Shown: positions 34,424-44,618 of the stretch, in pieces
Position numbering within the stretch: position 1 is the stretch's first letter
How the letters are laid out: every line of letters begins with the position of its first letter
The notes under the pieces: model-generated
The model's database searches: none
Told to the model about the DNA's origin: nothing
Seen by the model: only the letters and a program-made list of their open reading frames with translations
Position numbers and translations under genes: made by a program
NCBI GenBank assembly: GCA_009391535.1
Contig: VFHP01000005.1
Coordinates: forward strand, 1-56,180
Direction of reading: 5' to 3'
From: SAR202 cluster bacterium
GTDB lineage: Bacteria; Chloroflexota; Dehalococcoidia; Lucifugimonadales; UBA2985
Length of the DNA: 56,180 nucleotides

Positions 34424-36469
34424 ATGCTTAACAACTGGAAAAGCGAATATTCTAAAAGCTTGTCAGACTTGGAAAAATTGGTATATCAAAGCCACCTCAT
34501 AGGAGCGGAACAATCACTAGTTCTTTGGGGTGGAGGGAATACATCCATCAAAACCATTGAAAAAGATTTTTTCGGCGTGCCTCAGAACGTTCTCAGAATA
34601 AAAGGAAGTGGGTCAGATCTAAAATCCGTAGAGGCTAAGGACTTTCCGGCAATAAATCTAGACAGGGTTCTGCCTCTACTCGAGAGAGAACATATGTCTG
34701 ACGATGCAATGGTAGACTTTCTGGATCATTGCCTGATTGAATCAAGTGCACCTAGACCATCCATAGAAACACTGCTGCATGCTTTCCTGCCATTTAAAAG
34801 TGTGGTGCACAGTCATGCTGACGCCATACTATCTCTCACCAACACAAAAAAACACAAGGACATCATACAAAAGGCTCTTGGTGGCTCAATTATAGTGCTA
34901 CCTTATATGCGACCAGGCTTCAAACTCTCTAAGGAAAGTGCAGAGAGTTTGGAGAAACAAAACAATGCCAACGGTTTAATTTTGGTAAACCACGGCCTAG
35001 TCACCTGGGGAAATACTCCAGAGGAAGCTTATTCAAAACATATAGATATCGTCACACAAGCCGAAAAATTCGTAACAAAGACCCGTAAGCATAAAACACA
35101 AACAGAAACCCAAGAGCGTTTTTACGACCAGAAATTGGTGTCAGCAGTAACACCATTTATTAGAGGTCTAATAAGCAAGAATGATAAATCTGTATTAACG
35201 TTTCACTCCGACGAAAAAATTATTGAATTTGCAAACATGGAAAACATTGAAAGTTTGATTAAAATCGGAGCTGCTACTCCTGACCATTTGATGCATTCTA
35301 AACGTCTGCCACTTTTTGTTAAAAACACAGACAAATACGATTCAGAAGAACTTGTACTAGAGATTAAGAACGCTGTCGATAAATACACTAACAATTATAC
35401 TAAATGGTTCTCAAAACACTCCGATCACGCACATCCCATGCTAGACCCTTTTCCTAGGGTCATTATAATAAGAGGGTTGGGAATGTGGACAGCAGGTAAA
35501 GATAAACGATCTGCACACATAGCACAAGATATATATAGTCACACAATCGACATCGTAATCAACGCTGACTCAATTGACAGTTATACTTCCTTGTCAGATC
35601 AACAGTCCTATGACGCAGAATATTGGCCACTTGAACTATATAAGAAAAGTTTGGCACCAGCAAACAAGGAATTGAGCAGACAAGTGGCATTGGTAACTGG
35701 CGCAGCCAGCGGAATAGGCAAAGCAATTACTCACAGATTTTTACAAGAAGGAGCACATGTAATTGCTACAGATGTAGACTATGAATCGCTCAAAATATTA
35801 AGTGACGATCTCTGCAAATCTTACGGCAATGACAGGATACTCCCTGTAAAGATGGATGTAACAAATGAATCAGAAGTTTTGGCAGCATTCGAAAATATAA
35901 AGTTAAATTTCGGTGGTCTTGATATATTGGTTTCAAACGCTGGAGTAGCATATACTGGTTTAATTAACAATCTAGATAGTAAAGACTGGGAGAAAAGTTT
36001 CGCTGTTAACGCCACAGGCCATTTCCTAGTATCCAAACACTCTATAAATACGATGCGACATCAAAACATAGGTGGTAGTATCATATTTATAGCTACTAAA
36101 AATGTCACTTCCCCTGGTGCAGCCTTGGGGGCATACAGTGCAGCCAAAGCTGCCGAAGCCCAGCTTGCACGAGTCATAGCAATAGAGAATGGTGAATACG
36201 GAATACGCTCAAACATAATCAATCCAGACGCCATTTTCGAAGATTCCAATCTGTGGTCCAGTGAAGTTAAAGAGGAACGAGCTAAAGCCCACGGAGTACT
36301 TGCAGAAGAAATACAAGATTTCTACAGAAAAAGAACGCTGCTAAAACAGGCTGTTACTGCCGAAGACGTAGCAGAAACCGCTTTGTTTTTGGCAAGTGAC
36401 AGATCCATGAAGACCACTGGAGCTATGATACCCGTCGACGCAGGCATAAGGGATGCCTTCGTACGATAA
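34424..36469 (+). CDS. Bifunctional class II aldolase / short-chain dehydrogenase
   Basis: 681 residues in two parts. Residues 1-410 form a class II aldolase/adducin domain (WGGGNTSIKT, VVHSHADAILSLTN, LVNHGLVTWGNTPEEAY) with His metal ligands. Residues 425-681 are an SDR with VTGAASGIGKAI, SNAGVAYTG and catalytic YSAAK. This layout is that of the rhamnulose-1-phosphate aldolase/lactaldehyde dehydrogenase fusions of sugar catabolism, though the exact sugar is open. No rhamnose isomerase or kinase is near. It opens a plus-strand run to 43311. Confidence 0.9.
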   Translation: MLNNWKSEYSKSLSDLEKLVYQSHLIGAEQSLVLWGGGNTSIKTIEKDFFGVPQNVLRIKGSGSDLKSVEAKDFPAINLDRVLPLLEREHMSDDAMVDFLDHCLIESSAPRPSIETLLHAFLPFKSVVHSHADAILSLTNTKKHKDIIQKALGGSIIVLPYMRPGFKLSKESAESLEKQNNANGLILVNHGLVTWGNTPEEAYSKHIDIVTQAEKFVTKTRKHKTQTETQERFYDQKLVSAVTPFIRGLISKNDKSVLTFHSDEKIIEFANMENIESLIKIGAATPDHLMHSKRLPLFVKNTDKYDSEELVLEIKNAVDKYTNNYTKWFSKHSDHAHPMLDPFPRVIIIRGLGMWTAGKDKRSAHIAQDIYSHTIDIVINADSIDSYTSLSDQQSYDAEYWPLELYKKSLAPANKELSRQVALVTGAASGIGKAITHRFLQEGAHVIATDVDYESLKILSDDLCKSYGNDRILPVKMDVTNESEVLAAFENIKLNFGGLDILVSNAGVAYTGLINNLDSKDWEKSFAVNATGHFLVSKHSINTMRHQNIGGSIIFIATKNVTSPGAALGAYSAAKAAEAQLARVIAIENGEYGIRSNIINPDAIFEDSNLWSSEVKEERAKAHGVLAEEIQDFYRKRTLLKQAVTAEDVAETALFLASDRSMKTTGAMIPVDAGIRDAFVR

Positions 36470-36513
36470 GAATAAATATTATATTAGAAAAAACAGAATC
36501 AAATAGGAGCACA

Positions 36514-37206
36514 ATGGAAGATCTGATTATATCTGCAGAAAATATATGGAAAACTTACTCTACTGGAGAGGCCGAAGTTGCAGCATTGAAGGGAGTGGAT
36601 CTTCGAGTTGAGCGCGGCGACATGATAGCAATAATGGGTCCTTCAGGATGCGGCAAAACAACTTTACTTAACTGTCTTTCAGGTATAGACGATATCGACT
36701 CTGGGTCAGTCATCATAGACGACCTTGTACTACATAAATTAGAGGACAATGATCGTAGTGATTTCAGGGCAAAAAATATGGGATTTGTATTCCAACTTTA
36801 TAATCTTTTGCCCGTATTGAATGCAGTAGAAAATATTGAATTGCCTCTATTGATCTCCGGTGTTAATGCAAAGGAGGCTAGGTCCCGATCCATGGAAATA
36901 TTGGAAACTGTAAAACTAACAGATAGGGCCAAACACCTGCCTGCAGAACTATCTGGTGGCCAAAGGCAGAGAGTTACTATTGCCCGTGCTCTTGTTAACA
37001 ACCCGGAAATAATATGGGCTGACGAGCCAACTGGAGACCTTGATAGTGAAACCGCTAACGAAATAATGGATCTGATGACGGATCTGAACAAAAATACAAA
37101 CCAGACTTTCGTCATAGTCACTCATTCACAAGAAGTAGGGGACCGCACCAACCGTATAATACGAATGAGGGACGGACTTATAGTGGATGACGGAAGAAAG
37201 AGTTAA
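36514..37206 (+). CDS. ABC transporter ATPase, LolD/MacB type
   Basis: 230 residues. Walker [12 protein letters not shown], signature [15 protein letters not shown], Walker [14 protein letters not shown], and a switch His in [15 protein letters not shown]. This class works with FtsX-type permeases for mechanotransmission or export, and the next gene is such a permease. AGGAG lies upstream of ATG. It is 44 bases after the aldolase fusion and 39 before the permease. Confidence 0.93.
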   Translation: MEDLIISAENIWKTYSTGEAEVAALKGVDLRVERGDMIAIMGPSGCGKTTLLNCLSGIDDIDSGSVIIDDLVLHKLEDNDRSDFRAKNMGFVFQLYNLLPVLNAVENIELPLLISGVNAKEARSRSMEILETVKLTDRAKHLPAELSGGQRQRVTIARALVNNPEIIWADEPTGDLDSETANEIMDLMTDLNKNTNQTFVIVTHSQEVGDRTNRIIRMRDGLIVDDGRKS

Positions 37207-37245
37207 ATGTGAAAACAACATATTTGCAAATAGTAGGTAGAATAC

Positions 37246-40200
37246 ATGACTGATATTTTCGGGTTATCTACAGAAACTATAGCCCAGACTCTTTTGATTG
37301 GATTCGTTATAGCAATATCCATAGTATTAGTAATGGGCTTAAGAAACCGAATAATTTTAAAATTAGCATTGAGAAACATACCCAGAAGACCCGGACAAAC
37401 GGTGTTGATAATTGTAGGCATTATGCTTAGTACAGTTATCATATCCGCTTCATTAGGAACTGGAGATACACTCAGTTATTCTATCAAGCGAAGCGCCGTA
37501 AATGGTCTTGGTGAGATAGACTTAATAGTGACAAAAAAGATGATTGTTGCTCCAGACACATGGGAATTCTCACCTTCGTATATGTCATATTCCGAATACG
37601 ACAATCTTGCAGAGCAATTAAAGGAATACGAAAACATAGACAGTCTAGCAGCATTACTATCTGAAAATGTCGCAGTCAGCAATCCAAGAACTTCCTTAAC
37701 AGACGGTAGAGTAAACCTTACTGCCTGGCAACAAAGCAACCACTTTGGAGATTCAACAGGTGATTTAGAGGCAATCTCCGGTAAAACTGTAGACTATGAT
37801 CAGTTGAATTCAAATGAAATCATAATCAACGAACCTCTGGCTGAAAAATTGGATGCTGTCAAAGGCGATACTATCCAGCTTTATCAAAAAGACGAAATTA
37901 ATGATCTATCTGTTATAGAGATAGTTAAACCTAAAGGTGCAGGAGGAGTCGAGCCTACAATAGTCATGTCTTTATCATATGCACAAAAGATCTTTGAAGT
38001 TGAAGATAAAATTAACTGGGTTTTGATTTCTAACAAAGGAGATGCTTACGAGGGTACAGAGTTAAGTGAAGAGGTTGCAAAACACATTCGTGTCATACTA
38101 GCAGATAAATCCGTTGCTCTAGACTTACAGCGTCTCCTCAGTGAAAATCAAATGATTTCTGCTATATCCAGTCACGACAACAATCTAAGCGAAACGCAAA
38201 AAGAGGAAATAGACCTACTTACAGAATTGCTACAAAAGGAACCCATTAGTGATGAACTTGTAGATCTATTATCCAAGGATTCTACCAGAACTGAAGTACT
38301 GACAGCGCTCAACAATGCCGGCATAAACAAGGAAAAGGTACATAATGCAGAGTTTCTTTTTGAAAGTTTGTCTGACTACTCTATACAAGATATAAAGACT
38401 CAACTACTTGAATTAGCCGACTTTCTTGCAGCATTCATTGTTTCCTTCTTCATGATACTTGGTTCATTTTCTATGATGGTCGGTGTTTTACTCATATTTC
38501 TCATATTTGTCCTCTTAGCTGCTGCAAGGAGATCTGAAATGGGAATGACTAGGGCAATAGGTGCACGAAGAGGTCACCTGATTCAAATGTTTGTATTTGA
38601 AGGCACTGCCTATTCATTGATATCATCAGCCGCTGGTGTAGCTGCTGGATTGGGTGTTAGTGCTTTAATAGTTCTCACTTTGAATAACATATTCTCCACT
38701 TTCACAGATTTTTTTGAGTTTTCGCCAAACTTTTCCATTAACGGAATAATAATATCTTACTGCCTAGGAATGGTAATATCATTCGCCACGGTGACCGTGT
38801 CTGCATATAGGGTGAGCTATTTGAATATAGTTACAGCAGTAAGAGGTCTTCCTGCTCCTCTAAATGAAAGTTCGTCTTCTCTTAAAGAAATAATTGTCTC
38901 CCTAATTAAAGGATTTAGTAAACCCATTGCACTGTTAGTCTCCACGTTCTCGAATCTTTTTGCTTTGCGAGTAATATTCTCAGCATCGCAGTTATTAAAA
39001 TTTGTTTTTTCATTGATACTCCTACCTCAGGTAATTTTGGTAACAATAATTCGACTCTTAGTACACTTCTTTATGCAGGGATGGTTAGCCCTAATAGCAG
39101 GTGCTGGAATAGCATATTGGGGGTCTGAAATAAGAGAGAGGGAGTCACTGTTTGGACTTGGAATAAGTATCACTATAGTAGGTATAGGACTTACGGCACG
39201 AAGGTTACTAAGATTAGCCAATTTAGATGTGGCTATAATAGACAGATTCATCTTCACTTTTATGGGTATTGTTATATTGATCTATTGGATATTCCCTATA
39301 CCTTATGAGGAAATAACCGGCGAACTCGAAGGAGGTCCAGATATACTTTTCACTTCAGGAGTCTCTATGGTAGCAGCAGCTGTATGGACAATAATGTACA
39401 ATGCGGACATTATTGTAAAAATTGCCACACTATTATCTGGCAGATCAGGAAAAATTCGACCAATATTAGTCACTGCCGTAGCCTATCCTATGAGTGCAAA
39501 GTTTCGCACTGGCATTACTTTAGCTATGTTTGCCCTGGTAGTGTTCACGCTCACTGTAATGTCTGTATTAAGCAGTACGTTCGGTACTCAGTTCTCAGAT
39601 CCTGAGGTTGTAACTGGAGGTTGGGACATAGAAGGAACCATAAATGCCAAGACACCGATAGAAGACATCAGGAAAGACATGAATCCGCAAACTTTAGAAA
39701 AAATAGACGCTATTGGGGGGCATACACTGATGGGTGCAGAGGTCAGACCGTTTGATAACGAAGGACCAGCATGGGAAACCACTGCATTATGGGCACTGGA
39801 TGATGGATTTATGGCTAACGCGGGGTTTGATATAAAAATTGCTGCTGATGGATATGGACCAACTAGCAAAGACATATGGCAAAAATTAATCGACAACCCA
39901 AATCTTGCAGTAGTGGGCGGCAATGAAGTACAAACTTCAGAAAACAGACAAGATGGTTGGAGGAAAGATTATCTTAAAGGTCTATATTATGACAGCGAGT
40001 CATTCACTCCATTTGATATAGAAGTAAATGCTAACAACTCAGATGCTACCATAAAACTAACCATTGTCGGGGTTTTAGATAGAGTACACGAGCAAAATGG
40101 TAGCTCTCAAGCCATATATACCTCAAAAGGTAATATTGATAGTGTGATGCAGTATAACTTGCCTGTAACAAATTACAGATTCAAATTGAAACCGGACTCA

Positions 40201-40713
40201 AATATTCAGGAAGTGTCCAGAAGTATACAAAGGTCTTTCTTGCGACAAGGTATGGAAACTCAAGACGTTAAAAAAGCCTTACGAGAAGAGAATGCTGCAG
40301 GGCAAACTTTCCAAAGACTGTTCGTCGCATTCATGTCGCTTGGCTTACTTGTTGGAGTGGCTGCACTCGGTGTAGTTAGTACACGGGCGGTTGTAGAGAG
40401 GCGACAACAAATAGGAGTGTTGAGAGCCGTGGGATACAAAAGATACATGATTCAGGCAAGTTTTCTTCTAGAGTCGTCTTTTATATCGTTGATGGGTGTT
40501 CTTATAGGCTTGGTGCTGGGTCTTACACTATCTTACAATGCATTCCTGGATATAAGGCAAGACGCAAATGTGGACAATCTGATCTACAGTGTTCCATGGT
40601 TGCAACTAGGCATTATTATTTCTATAACATACATTTTTGCAATAATAACTACATTTGTACCCTCTAGGCAGGCTGCAAAAATAGCACCAGCAGAAGCGCT
40701 CAGATATGAATAG
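37246..40713 (+). CDS. Very large FtsX-like permease
   Basis: 1155 residues. Hydrophobic segments at about 12-32 and 48-68, then a 330-residue external domain, a first FtsX block (about 390-540: FFMILGSFSMMVGVLLIFLIF, RAIGARRGHLIQMFVFEG), a set of extra membrane segments in the middle (600-760), a second external domain, and a second FtsX block (1010-1150: VVERRQQIGVLRAVGYKR, GLVLGLTLSYN) ending in VPSRQAAKIAPAEALRYE. So it is a double FtsX protein, which could act without a second permease. Partner of the ATPase just upstream. Substrate unknown; lipids, peptides or envelope signals are usual for the class. Confidence 0.9.
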   Translation: MTDIFGLSTETIAQTLLIGFVIAISIVLVMGLRNRIILKLALRNIPRRPGQTVLIIVGIMLSTVIISASLGTGDTLSYSIKRSAVNGLGEIDLIVTKKMIVAPDTWEFSPSYMSYSEYDNLAEQLKEYENIDSLAALLSENVAVSNPRTSLTDGRVNLTAWQQSNHFGDSTGDLEAISGKTVDYDQLNSNEIIINEPLAEKLDAVKGDTIQLYQKDEINDLSVIEIVKPKGAGGVEPTIVMSLSYAQKIFEVEDKINWVLISNKGDAYEGTELSEEVAKHIRVILADKSVALDLQRLLSENQMISAISSHDNNLSETQKEEIDLLTELLQKEPISDELVDLLSKDSTRTEVLTALNNAGINKEKVHNAEFLFESLSDYSIQDIKTQLLELADFLAAFIVSFFMILGSFSMMVGVLLIFLIFVLLAAARRSEMGMTRAIGARRGHLIQMFVFEGTAYSLISSAAGVAAGLGVSALIVLTLNNIFSTFTDFFEFSPNFSINGIIISYCLGMVISFATVTVSAYRVSYLNIVTAVRGLPAPLNESSSSLKEIIVSLIKGFSKPIALLVSTFSNLFALRVIFSASQLLKFVFSLILLPQVILVTIIRLLVHFFMQGWLALIAGAGIAYWGSEIRERESLFGLGISITIVGIGLTARRLLRLANLDVAIIDRFIFTFMGIVILIYWIFPIPYEEITGELEGGPDILFTSGVSMVAAAVWTIMYNADIIVKIATLLSGRSGKIRPILVTAVAYPMSAKFRTGITLAMFALVVFTLTVMSVLSSTFGTQFSDPEVVTGGWDIEGTINAKTPIEDIRKDMNPQTLEKIDAIGGHTLMGAEVRPFDNEGPAWETTALWALDDGFMANAGFDIKIAADGYGPTSKDIWQKLIDNPNLAVVGGNEVQTSENRQDGWRKDYLKGLYYDSESFTPFDIEVNANNSDATIKLTIVGVLDRVHEQNGSSQAIYTSKGNIDSVMQYNLPVTNYRFKLKPDSNIQEVSRSIQRSFLRQGMETQDVKKALREENAAGQTFQRLFVAFMSLGLLVGVAALGVVSTRAVVERRQQIGVLRAVGYKRYMIQASFLLESSFISLMGVLIGLVLGLTLSYNAFLDIRQDANVDNLIYSVPWLQLGIIISITYIFAIITTFVPSRQAAKIAPAEALRYE

Positions 40714-40754
40714 TAAGAATTTGAATGCACGCCATAGATCCGAGGTGATTTAAT

Positions 40755-43034
40755 TTGAATTACGAGTCAAATATAGTTTTATCAGAAAACCAATACAAAG
40801 TAGTAGGTACTAGACCCGTTAGACATGACGGCGTAGACAAAGTTACTGGCAGAGCACTGTACGGTGCGGATATTCATATGCCTCAACTTATATACGGGAA
40901 AATACTAAGAAGCCCTCATGCCCACGCAAGAATTTTATCCATCAACGTAGATAAACTGATAGATAATCCACTAATAGAAGCCGTCGTAACTTGTTCCGAT
41001 TTGCCTGAAATGGAACCCGGGCAAGAAAATGCATCACTGAAATATCTTCGAGATAATGTTATTGCCAGTGATAAAGTGTTGTACAAAGGGCAACCAGTGG
41101 CCGCAGTCGCTGCCAAAAGCTCTCATGATGCGGAAGAGGCTTTGACATTGATAGAAGTGGAATATGAAATACTAAATCCAGTTACCACCGCTTATGAATC
41201 AATATATGAAAACACAACTGTTATTCACGAAGATCTAAATACTACTGAAACATATGCCTCAATAAGAAACCCTAGGAACATAGCTAGTCACATACAGCAT
41301 TCAATAGGTGATGTTTATAAAGGTTTCGAAGAATGCGATGTAACGGTGGAAAAAGAATTTCATACCAAAACTGTTCATCAGGGTTACATTGAACCTCATA
41401 ATGCAACTGCTTTCTGGAATAAGGATGGTAGATTAACAATATGGAGAAGCACTCAAGGACCATTTGAAGTTAGAGAAACCACAGCCAGAATATTAAACAT
41501 AGATGTGTCTTCAATAAAAGTTGTACCACTGGAAATAGGCGGTGGGTTCGGCGGAAAGTTCGATCCTTATGGGGATCCGGTTGCTGCGCTATTATCTAAA
41601 AAAAGTGGTAAGCCAGTGAAAATAGTTATGAGCCGATCAGAGGATCTTGAAAGTACTGGCCCGACACCGGGATCCTATATAAAGATAAGAATAGGTGCTA
41701 ATACAGACGGTAGGATACTTGCCGCAGAGGCTTTATTAGCTTACGAAGCTGGTGCATATCCTGGCTCTCCTGTAGATTCTGGTGCATTATGCATATTCGC
41801 TGCGTACGATATACCAAACTTGGAAATTAATGGATACGATGTGGTCGTCAATAAACCAAAAACTGCTGCCTACCGCGCACCTGGAGCAACCAATGCCGCA
41901 TTTGCTACAGAAACAGTAATTGATGAAATAGCCGAAAAATTGAACATTGATTCGCTAGATCTAAGAATTAAGAATGCCGCCAAAGAAGGAACCCGCAGAC
42001 CAGATGGGCCAATTCATCCCAAAATAGGCTCTCTTGAAGTTCTTAAGGCCATGAAAGAACATCACCATTTCAATACGCCTATTAATAAACCTAATGAAGG
42101 AAGAGGTATAGCCATAGGATATTGGATGAACGGAGGTGGACCTGCATCATGTACGCTGCAAGTAAATTACGATGGAACCATAAACCTAAACGAGGGATCT
42201 CCTGATATAGGAGGAACAAGAACATCTGTTGCAATGCAGGCCGCCGAGGTACTTGGACTACAGGCAGAAGATATTTTCCCTTCGGTTTTGGACACGGATG
42301 CTATAGGTTATACAAGTGGTACTGGAGGCAGTAGTGTGACGTTCAAAACGGGCCGAGCAGCCTACGACGCAGCTTTGGATCTCAAACGCAAATTGATGTC
42401 TAGAGCAGCAAGAATCTGGGATGTTGATATTACGCTCGTTGCATATCAAAATGGGGAATTCATCGCAGGCATAGATCACGCGTCTAATCCTGAGCAACAC
42501 ATGACATTTAGGGAATTAGCTGAACAACTAGAAGATACTGGTGGACCAATCACAGGATCTGCTAACACTAATGGAGAAGGAGAGGGAGGGGCATTTGCCG
42601 GGTGCATAGTGGATGCAAAAGTAGACCCAGAAACCGGTAAAGTTGATATTACACGATTCACCATTATCCAAGATGTGGGAAAGGCAATTCATCCCAGTTA
42701 CGTTGAAGGGCAAATGCAAGGTGGCAGTGTTCAGGGAATCGGCTGGGCAATGAATGAAGAATATATCATGGACAATAAAGGTCATATGATGAATTCAAAC
42801 CTACTCGACTATCGCATGCCTACAAGTTTAGATATACCAATGATTGATACTGTCATAGTAGAGGTCCCAAATCCGAGACATCCATACGGAGTGAGGGGAG
42901 TTGGCGAGGTTTCAATAATAATGCCTCCTGCCGCAATAGCGAACGCAATCTATCAAGCAGTTGGGATACGTCTAAACAACTTACCCATGAATCCAGAAAC
43001 TGTTATGAAGGGTATCTGGTCATCTCAGGAATAG
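40755..43034 (+). CDS. Molybdopterin-binding large subunit, xanthine dehydrogenase family
   Basis: 759 residues. Aldehyde oxidase/xanthine dehydrogenase a/b hammerhead (VTGRALYGADIHMP, LRSPHAHARILS) then the Mo-binding domain: EIGGGFGGKFDPYG, AYRAPGATNAAFATE, SPDIGGTRTSVAMQ, TGTGGSSVTFKTG, and the active-site Glu in RGVGEVSIIMPP. It hydroxylates a substrate such as an aldehyde, purine or aromatic N-heterocycle. The FAD and 2Fe-2S subunits are not next to it, so its electron partners are elsewhere or differ. TTG start with GAGGTGAT upstream. A MoaD-like gene follows ten bases later; modABC is in the same window. Confidence 0.93.
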   Translation: MNYESNIVLSENQYKVVGTRPVRHDGVDKVTGRALYGADIHMPQLIYGKILRSPHAHARILSINVDKLIDNPLIEAVVTCSDLPEMEPGQENASLKYLRDNVIASDKVLYKGQPVAAVAAKSSHDAEEALTLIEVEYEILNPVTTAYESIYENTTVIHEDLNTTETYASIRNPRNIASHIQHSIGDVYKGFEECDVTVEKEFHTKTVHQGYIEPHNATAFWNKDGRLTIWRSTQGPFEVRETTARILNIDVSSIKVVPLEIGGGFGGKFDPYGDPVAALLSKKSGKPVKIVMSRSEDLESTGPTPGSYIKIRIGANTDGRILAAEALLAYEAGAYPGSPVDSGALCIFAAYDIPNLEINGYDVVVNKPKTAAYRAPGATNAAFATETVIDEIAEKLNIDSLDLRIKNAAKEGTRRPDGPIHPKIGSLEVLKAMKEHHHFNTPINKPNEGRGIAIGYWMNGGGPASCTLQVNYDGTINLNEGSPDIGGTRTSVAMQAAEVLGLQAEDIFPSVLDTDAIGYTSGTGGSSVTFKTGRAAYDAALDLKRKLMSRAARIWDVDITLVAYQNGEFIAGIDHASNPEQHMTFRELAEQLEDTGGPITGSANTNGEGEGGAFAGCIVDAKVDPETGKVDITRFTIIQDVGKAIHPSYVEGQMQGGSVQGIGWAMNEEYIMDNKGHMMNSNLLDYRMPTSLDIPMIDTVIVEVPNPRHPYGVRGVGEVSIIMPPAAIANAIYQAVGIRLNNLPMNPETVMKGIWSSQE

Positions 43035-43044
43035 GAATCATCAA

Positions 43045-43311
43045 ATGCCAGTAGTTTTTCTGACCCCTAACCTTAAGAAACTAGAATCACAACCTACCAA
43101 AATAATAGTTGATGGCCTGTCTATAAAATCTGTGATAGATAATGTTGAAAAAATATACCCAGGATTTAAAGATAAGCTTTTGGCAAACAACAGGATAAAA
43201 CGCGGCATATCTATAGTGGTGGACGGAGAAGTAAGACGTTCGGGACTTTTAAGTAGAGTATCTGAAACCAGTGAAATCCATTTCTTATCAGCCATTTCTG
43301 GCGGTGCCTAG
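43045..43311 (+). CDS. MoaD/ThiS-like sulfur carrier protein
   Basis: 88 residues with a ubiquitin-like fold pattern: PTKIIVDGLSIKSVIDNVEKIYPG, then INSIVVDG-like RGISIVVDGEVRR and the C-terminal ISGGA. Sulfur carriers end in Gly-Gly; here one Ala follows, so activation would need trimming or the tail is not used. Position directly after the molybdenum hydroxylase gene suggests a role in its cofactor. No MoeB/MoaE is nearby. The start is close to the end of the upstream gene. Confidence 0.85.
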   Translation: MPVVFLTPNLKKLESQPTKIIVDGLSIKSVIDNVEKIYPGFKDKLLANNRIKRGISIVVDGEVRRSGLLSRVSETSEIHFLSAISGGA

Positions 43312-43321
43312 ATAACTGTGT

Positions 43322-43801
43322 TCAAAAATCCAAGGATTTGATTATATCCAAATCAGGAACACCACCATTGTATCTCCAAATTTCTTTCCCCCTATTGTCA
43401 AACACTAAAAACGAGGGCACCAAACCACTTTCATGTTCAGATCTAAGATATCTGCCCAGATCAGATGTAACATTTACTCGAATCACTTTTGACAACTTGT
43501 TTAATTCCTGCTCCAAATCGTCTATTGCTGGTTTTGCAGAAAGACAGGCTACACACATATCAGAATACACAATGACTACAAGAGGCTCTTCGGTTGACAA
43601 TGCCTCATTGAACAAATCAACTGAAAACTCCTCGTTTGCTCCAGTTTTAAACTGAAGCTGAAAAACTACCAATGAAGATGTTATCAAGACCAATAAAACG
43701 GCCGTATAACGAAACTCCATAAATCTGGAGCTTAAGAACATTGCTATTCCTACAATCACTAACGAAACCAACAAAAAAGAATATTGGTTGATTAACAGCA
43801 T
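43322..43801 (-). CDS. Membrane-anchored thioredoxin-like protein
   Basis: 159 residues. Two hydrophobic segments (residues 6-24 and about 30-48), then a thioredoxin-fold domain facing outward with CVAC in VYSDMCVACLSAKPAIDDLE and the cis-Pro region GLVPSFLVFDN. The fold is the DsbD-gamma/thioredoxin kind, for thiol-disulfide exchange at the membrane. A TTG at 43804 is next to ATG 43801; AAGGA precedes, with the better spacing to ATG. It is convergent with the MoaD-like gene. Confidence 0.85.
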   Translation of the reverse strand: MLLINQYSFLLVSLVIVGIAMFLSSRFMEFRYTAVLLVLITSSLVVFQLQFKTGANEEFSVDLFNEALSTEEPLVVIVYSDMCVACLSAKPAIDDLEQELNKLSKVIRVNVTSDLGRYLRSEHESGLVPSFLVFDNRGKEIWRYNGGVPDLDIIKSLDF

Positions 43802-43940
43802 CAAAATTCCTTGGAATATATAGTAGATTGTTGAAAATACATCATCTATACTGGAATTTCAACAGATTTAGGGGGATTATTTTAAGAAAACAGCAAACCA
43901 AACGCTTTTGAACAATATAATTGAATTAGGGGGAGTTTTA

Positions 43941-44426
43941 ATGCCATCATTTGACGTGGTTTCGAAAACAGATTTAATGGAAATTGATAACGTTATAAAC
44001 GGGACTATGAGAGAAACCAAACAGAGATTCGACCTTGCAGGATCAAAGTGCGAAATAACTCGGCTGGATAACACGCTAACAATGATTGCTGATGATACTA
44101 TGAAACTCACCCAGCTGACTGAGTTGCTAAGAAAATACATGGCCAGAAGAGAAGTTGAACAAAAATCCCTAGTATTCCTTGATGCAGAAAGCGCCTCTGG
44201 AGGAACACTCAGGCAAAAAATCAATATAGTCCAAGGCATAGATGGAGATCTTGCTCGAAAAATAACGAAAGCCGTTCGGTCCAGCAAGATAAAAGTTCAA
44301 GTATCTACCCAAGGATCAGAACTAAGAGTTTCAGGTAAAAATAGAGACGATCTTCAATCTACTATAAACTTTATAAAGGATTTGGAAATAGATCAGCCAC
44401 TTCAGTACATTAATTTCAGAGAGTGA
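43941..44426 (+). CDS. yajQ: YajQ family cyclic-di-GMP/nucleotide-binding protein
   Basis: 161 residues with the full YajQ sequence: MPSFDVVSKTDLMEIDNVIN, FDLAGSKCEITR, LRQKINIVQGID, ITKAVRSSKIKVQVSTQG and the C-terminal LQYINFRE. Two RNP-like domains. Members bind nucleotides or RNA, and some bind cyclic-di-GMP. I choose ATG 43941 since AGGGGGAG lies just upstream; a longer frame from 43908 would begin before the conserved start. Confidence 0.93.
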   Translation: MPSFDVVSKTDLMEIDNVINGTMRETKQRFDLAGSKCEITRLDNTLTMIADDTMKLTQLTELLRKYMARREVEQKSLVFLDAESASGGTLRQKINIVQGIDGDLARKITKAVRSSKIKVQVSTQGSELRVSGKNRDDLQSTINFIKDLEIDQPLQYINFRE

Positions 44427-44441
44427 AGTGGTCTAGGTATA

Positions 44442-44529
44442 TGGCGGAGGGAGTGGGATTCGAACCCACGAAACCTTGCGGTTTACTGGTTTTCAAGACC
44501 AGCGCCATCGTCCACTCGGCCATCCCTCC
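44442..44529 (-). tRNA. tRNA-Ser(TGA)
   Basis: 88 bases with encoded CCA, read on the minus strand. Acceptor GGAGGGA pairs with TCCCTCC. Anticodon arm CTGGT-CTTGAAA-ACCAG gives TGA. Long variable arm around AACCGCAAGGTT. It is the third serine isoacceptor in the window. Confidence 0.95.
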
Positions 44530-44618
44530 AATCATAACAGCGTAACTTAATTTTGATTCTATTACCATCTTAAACTCGCAATCTATGTGTGAAATACCAA
44601 ATTTGGGCTATTTATAAT

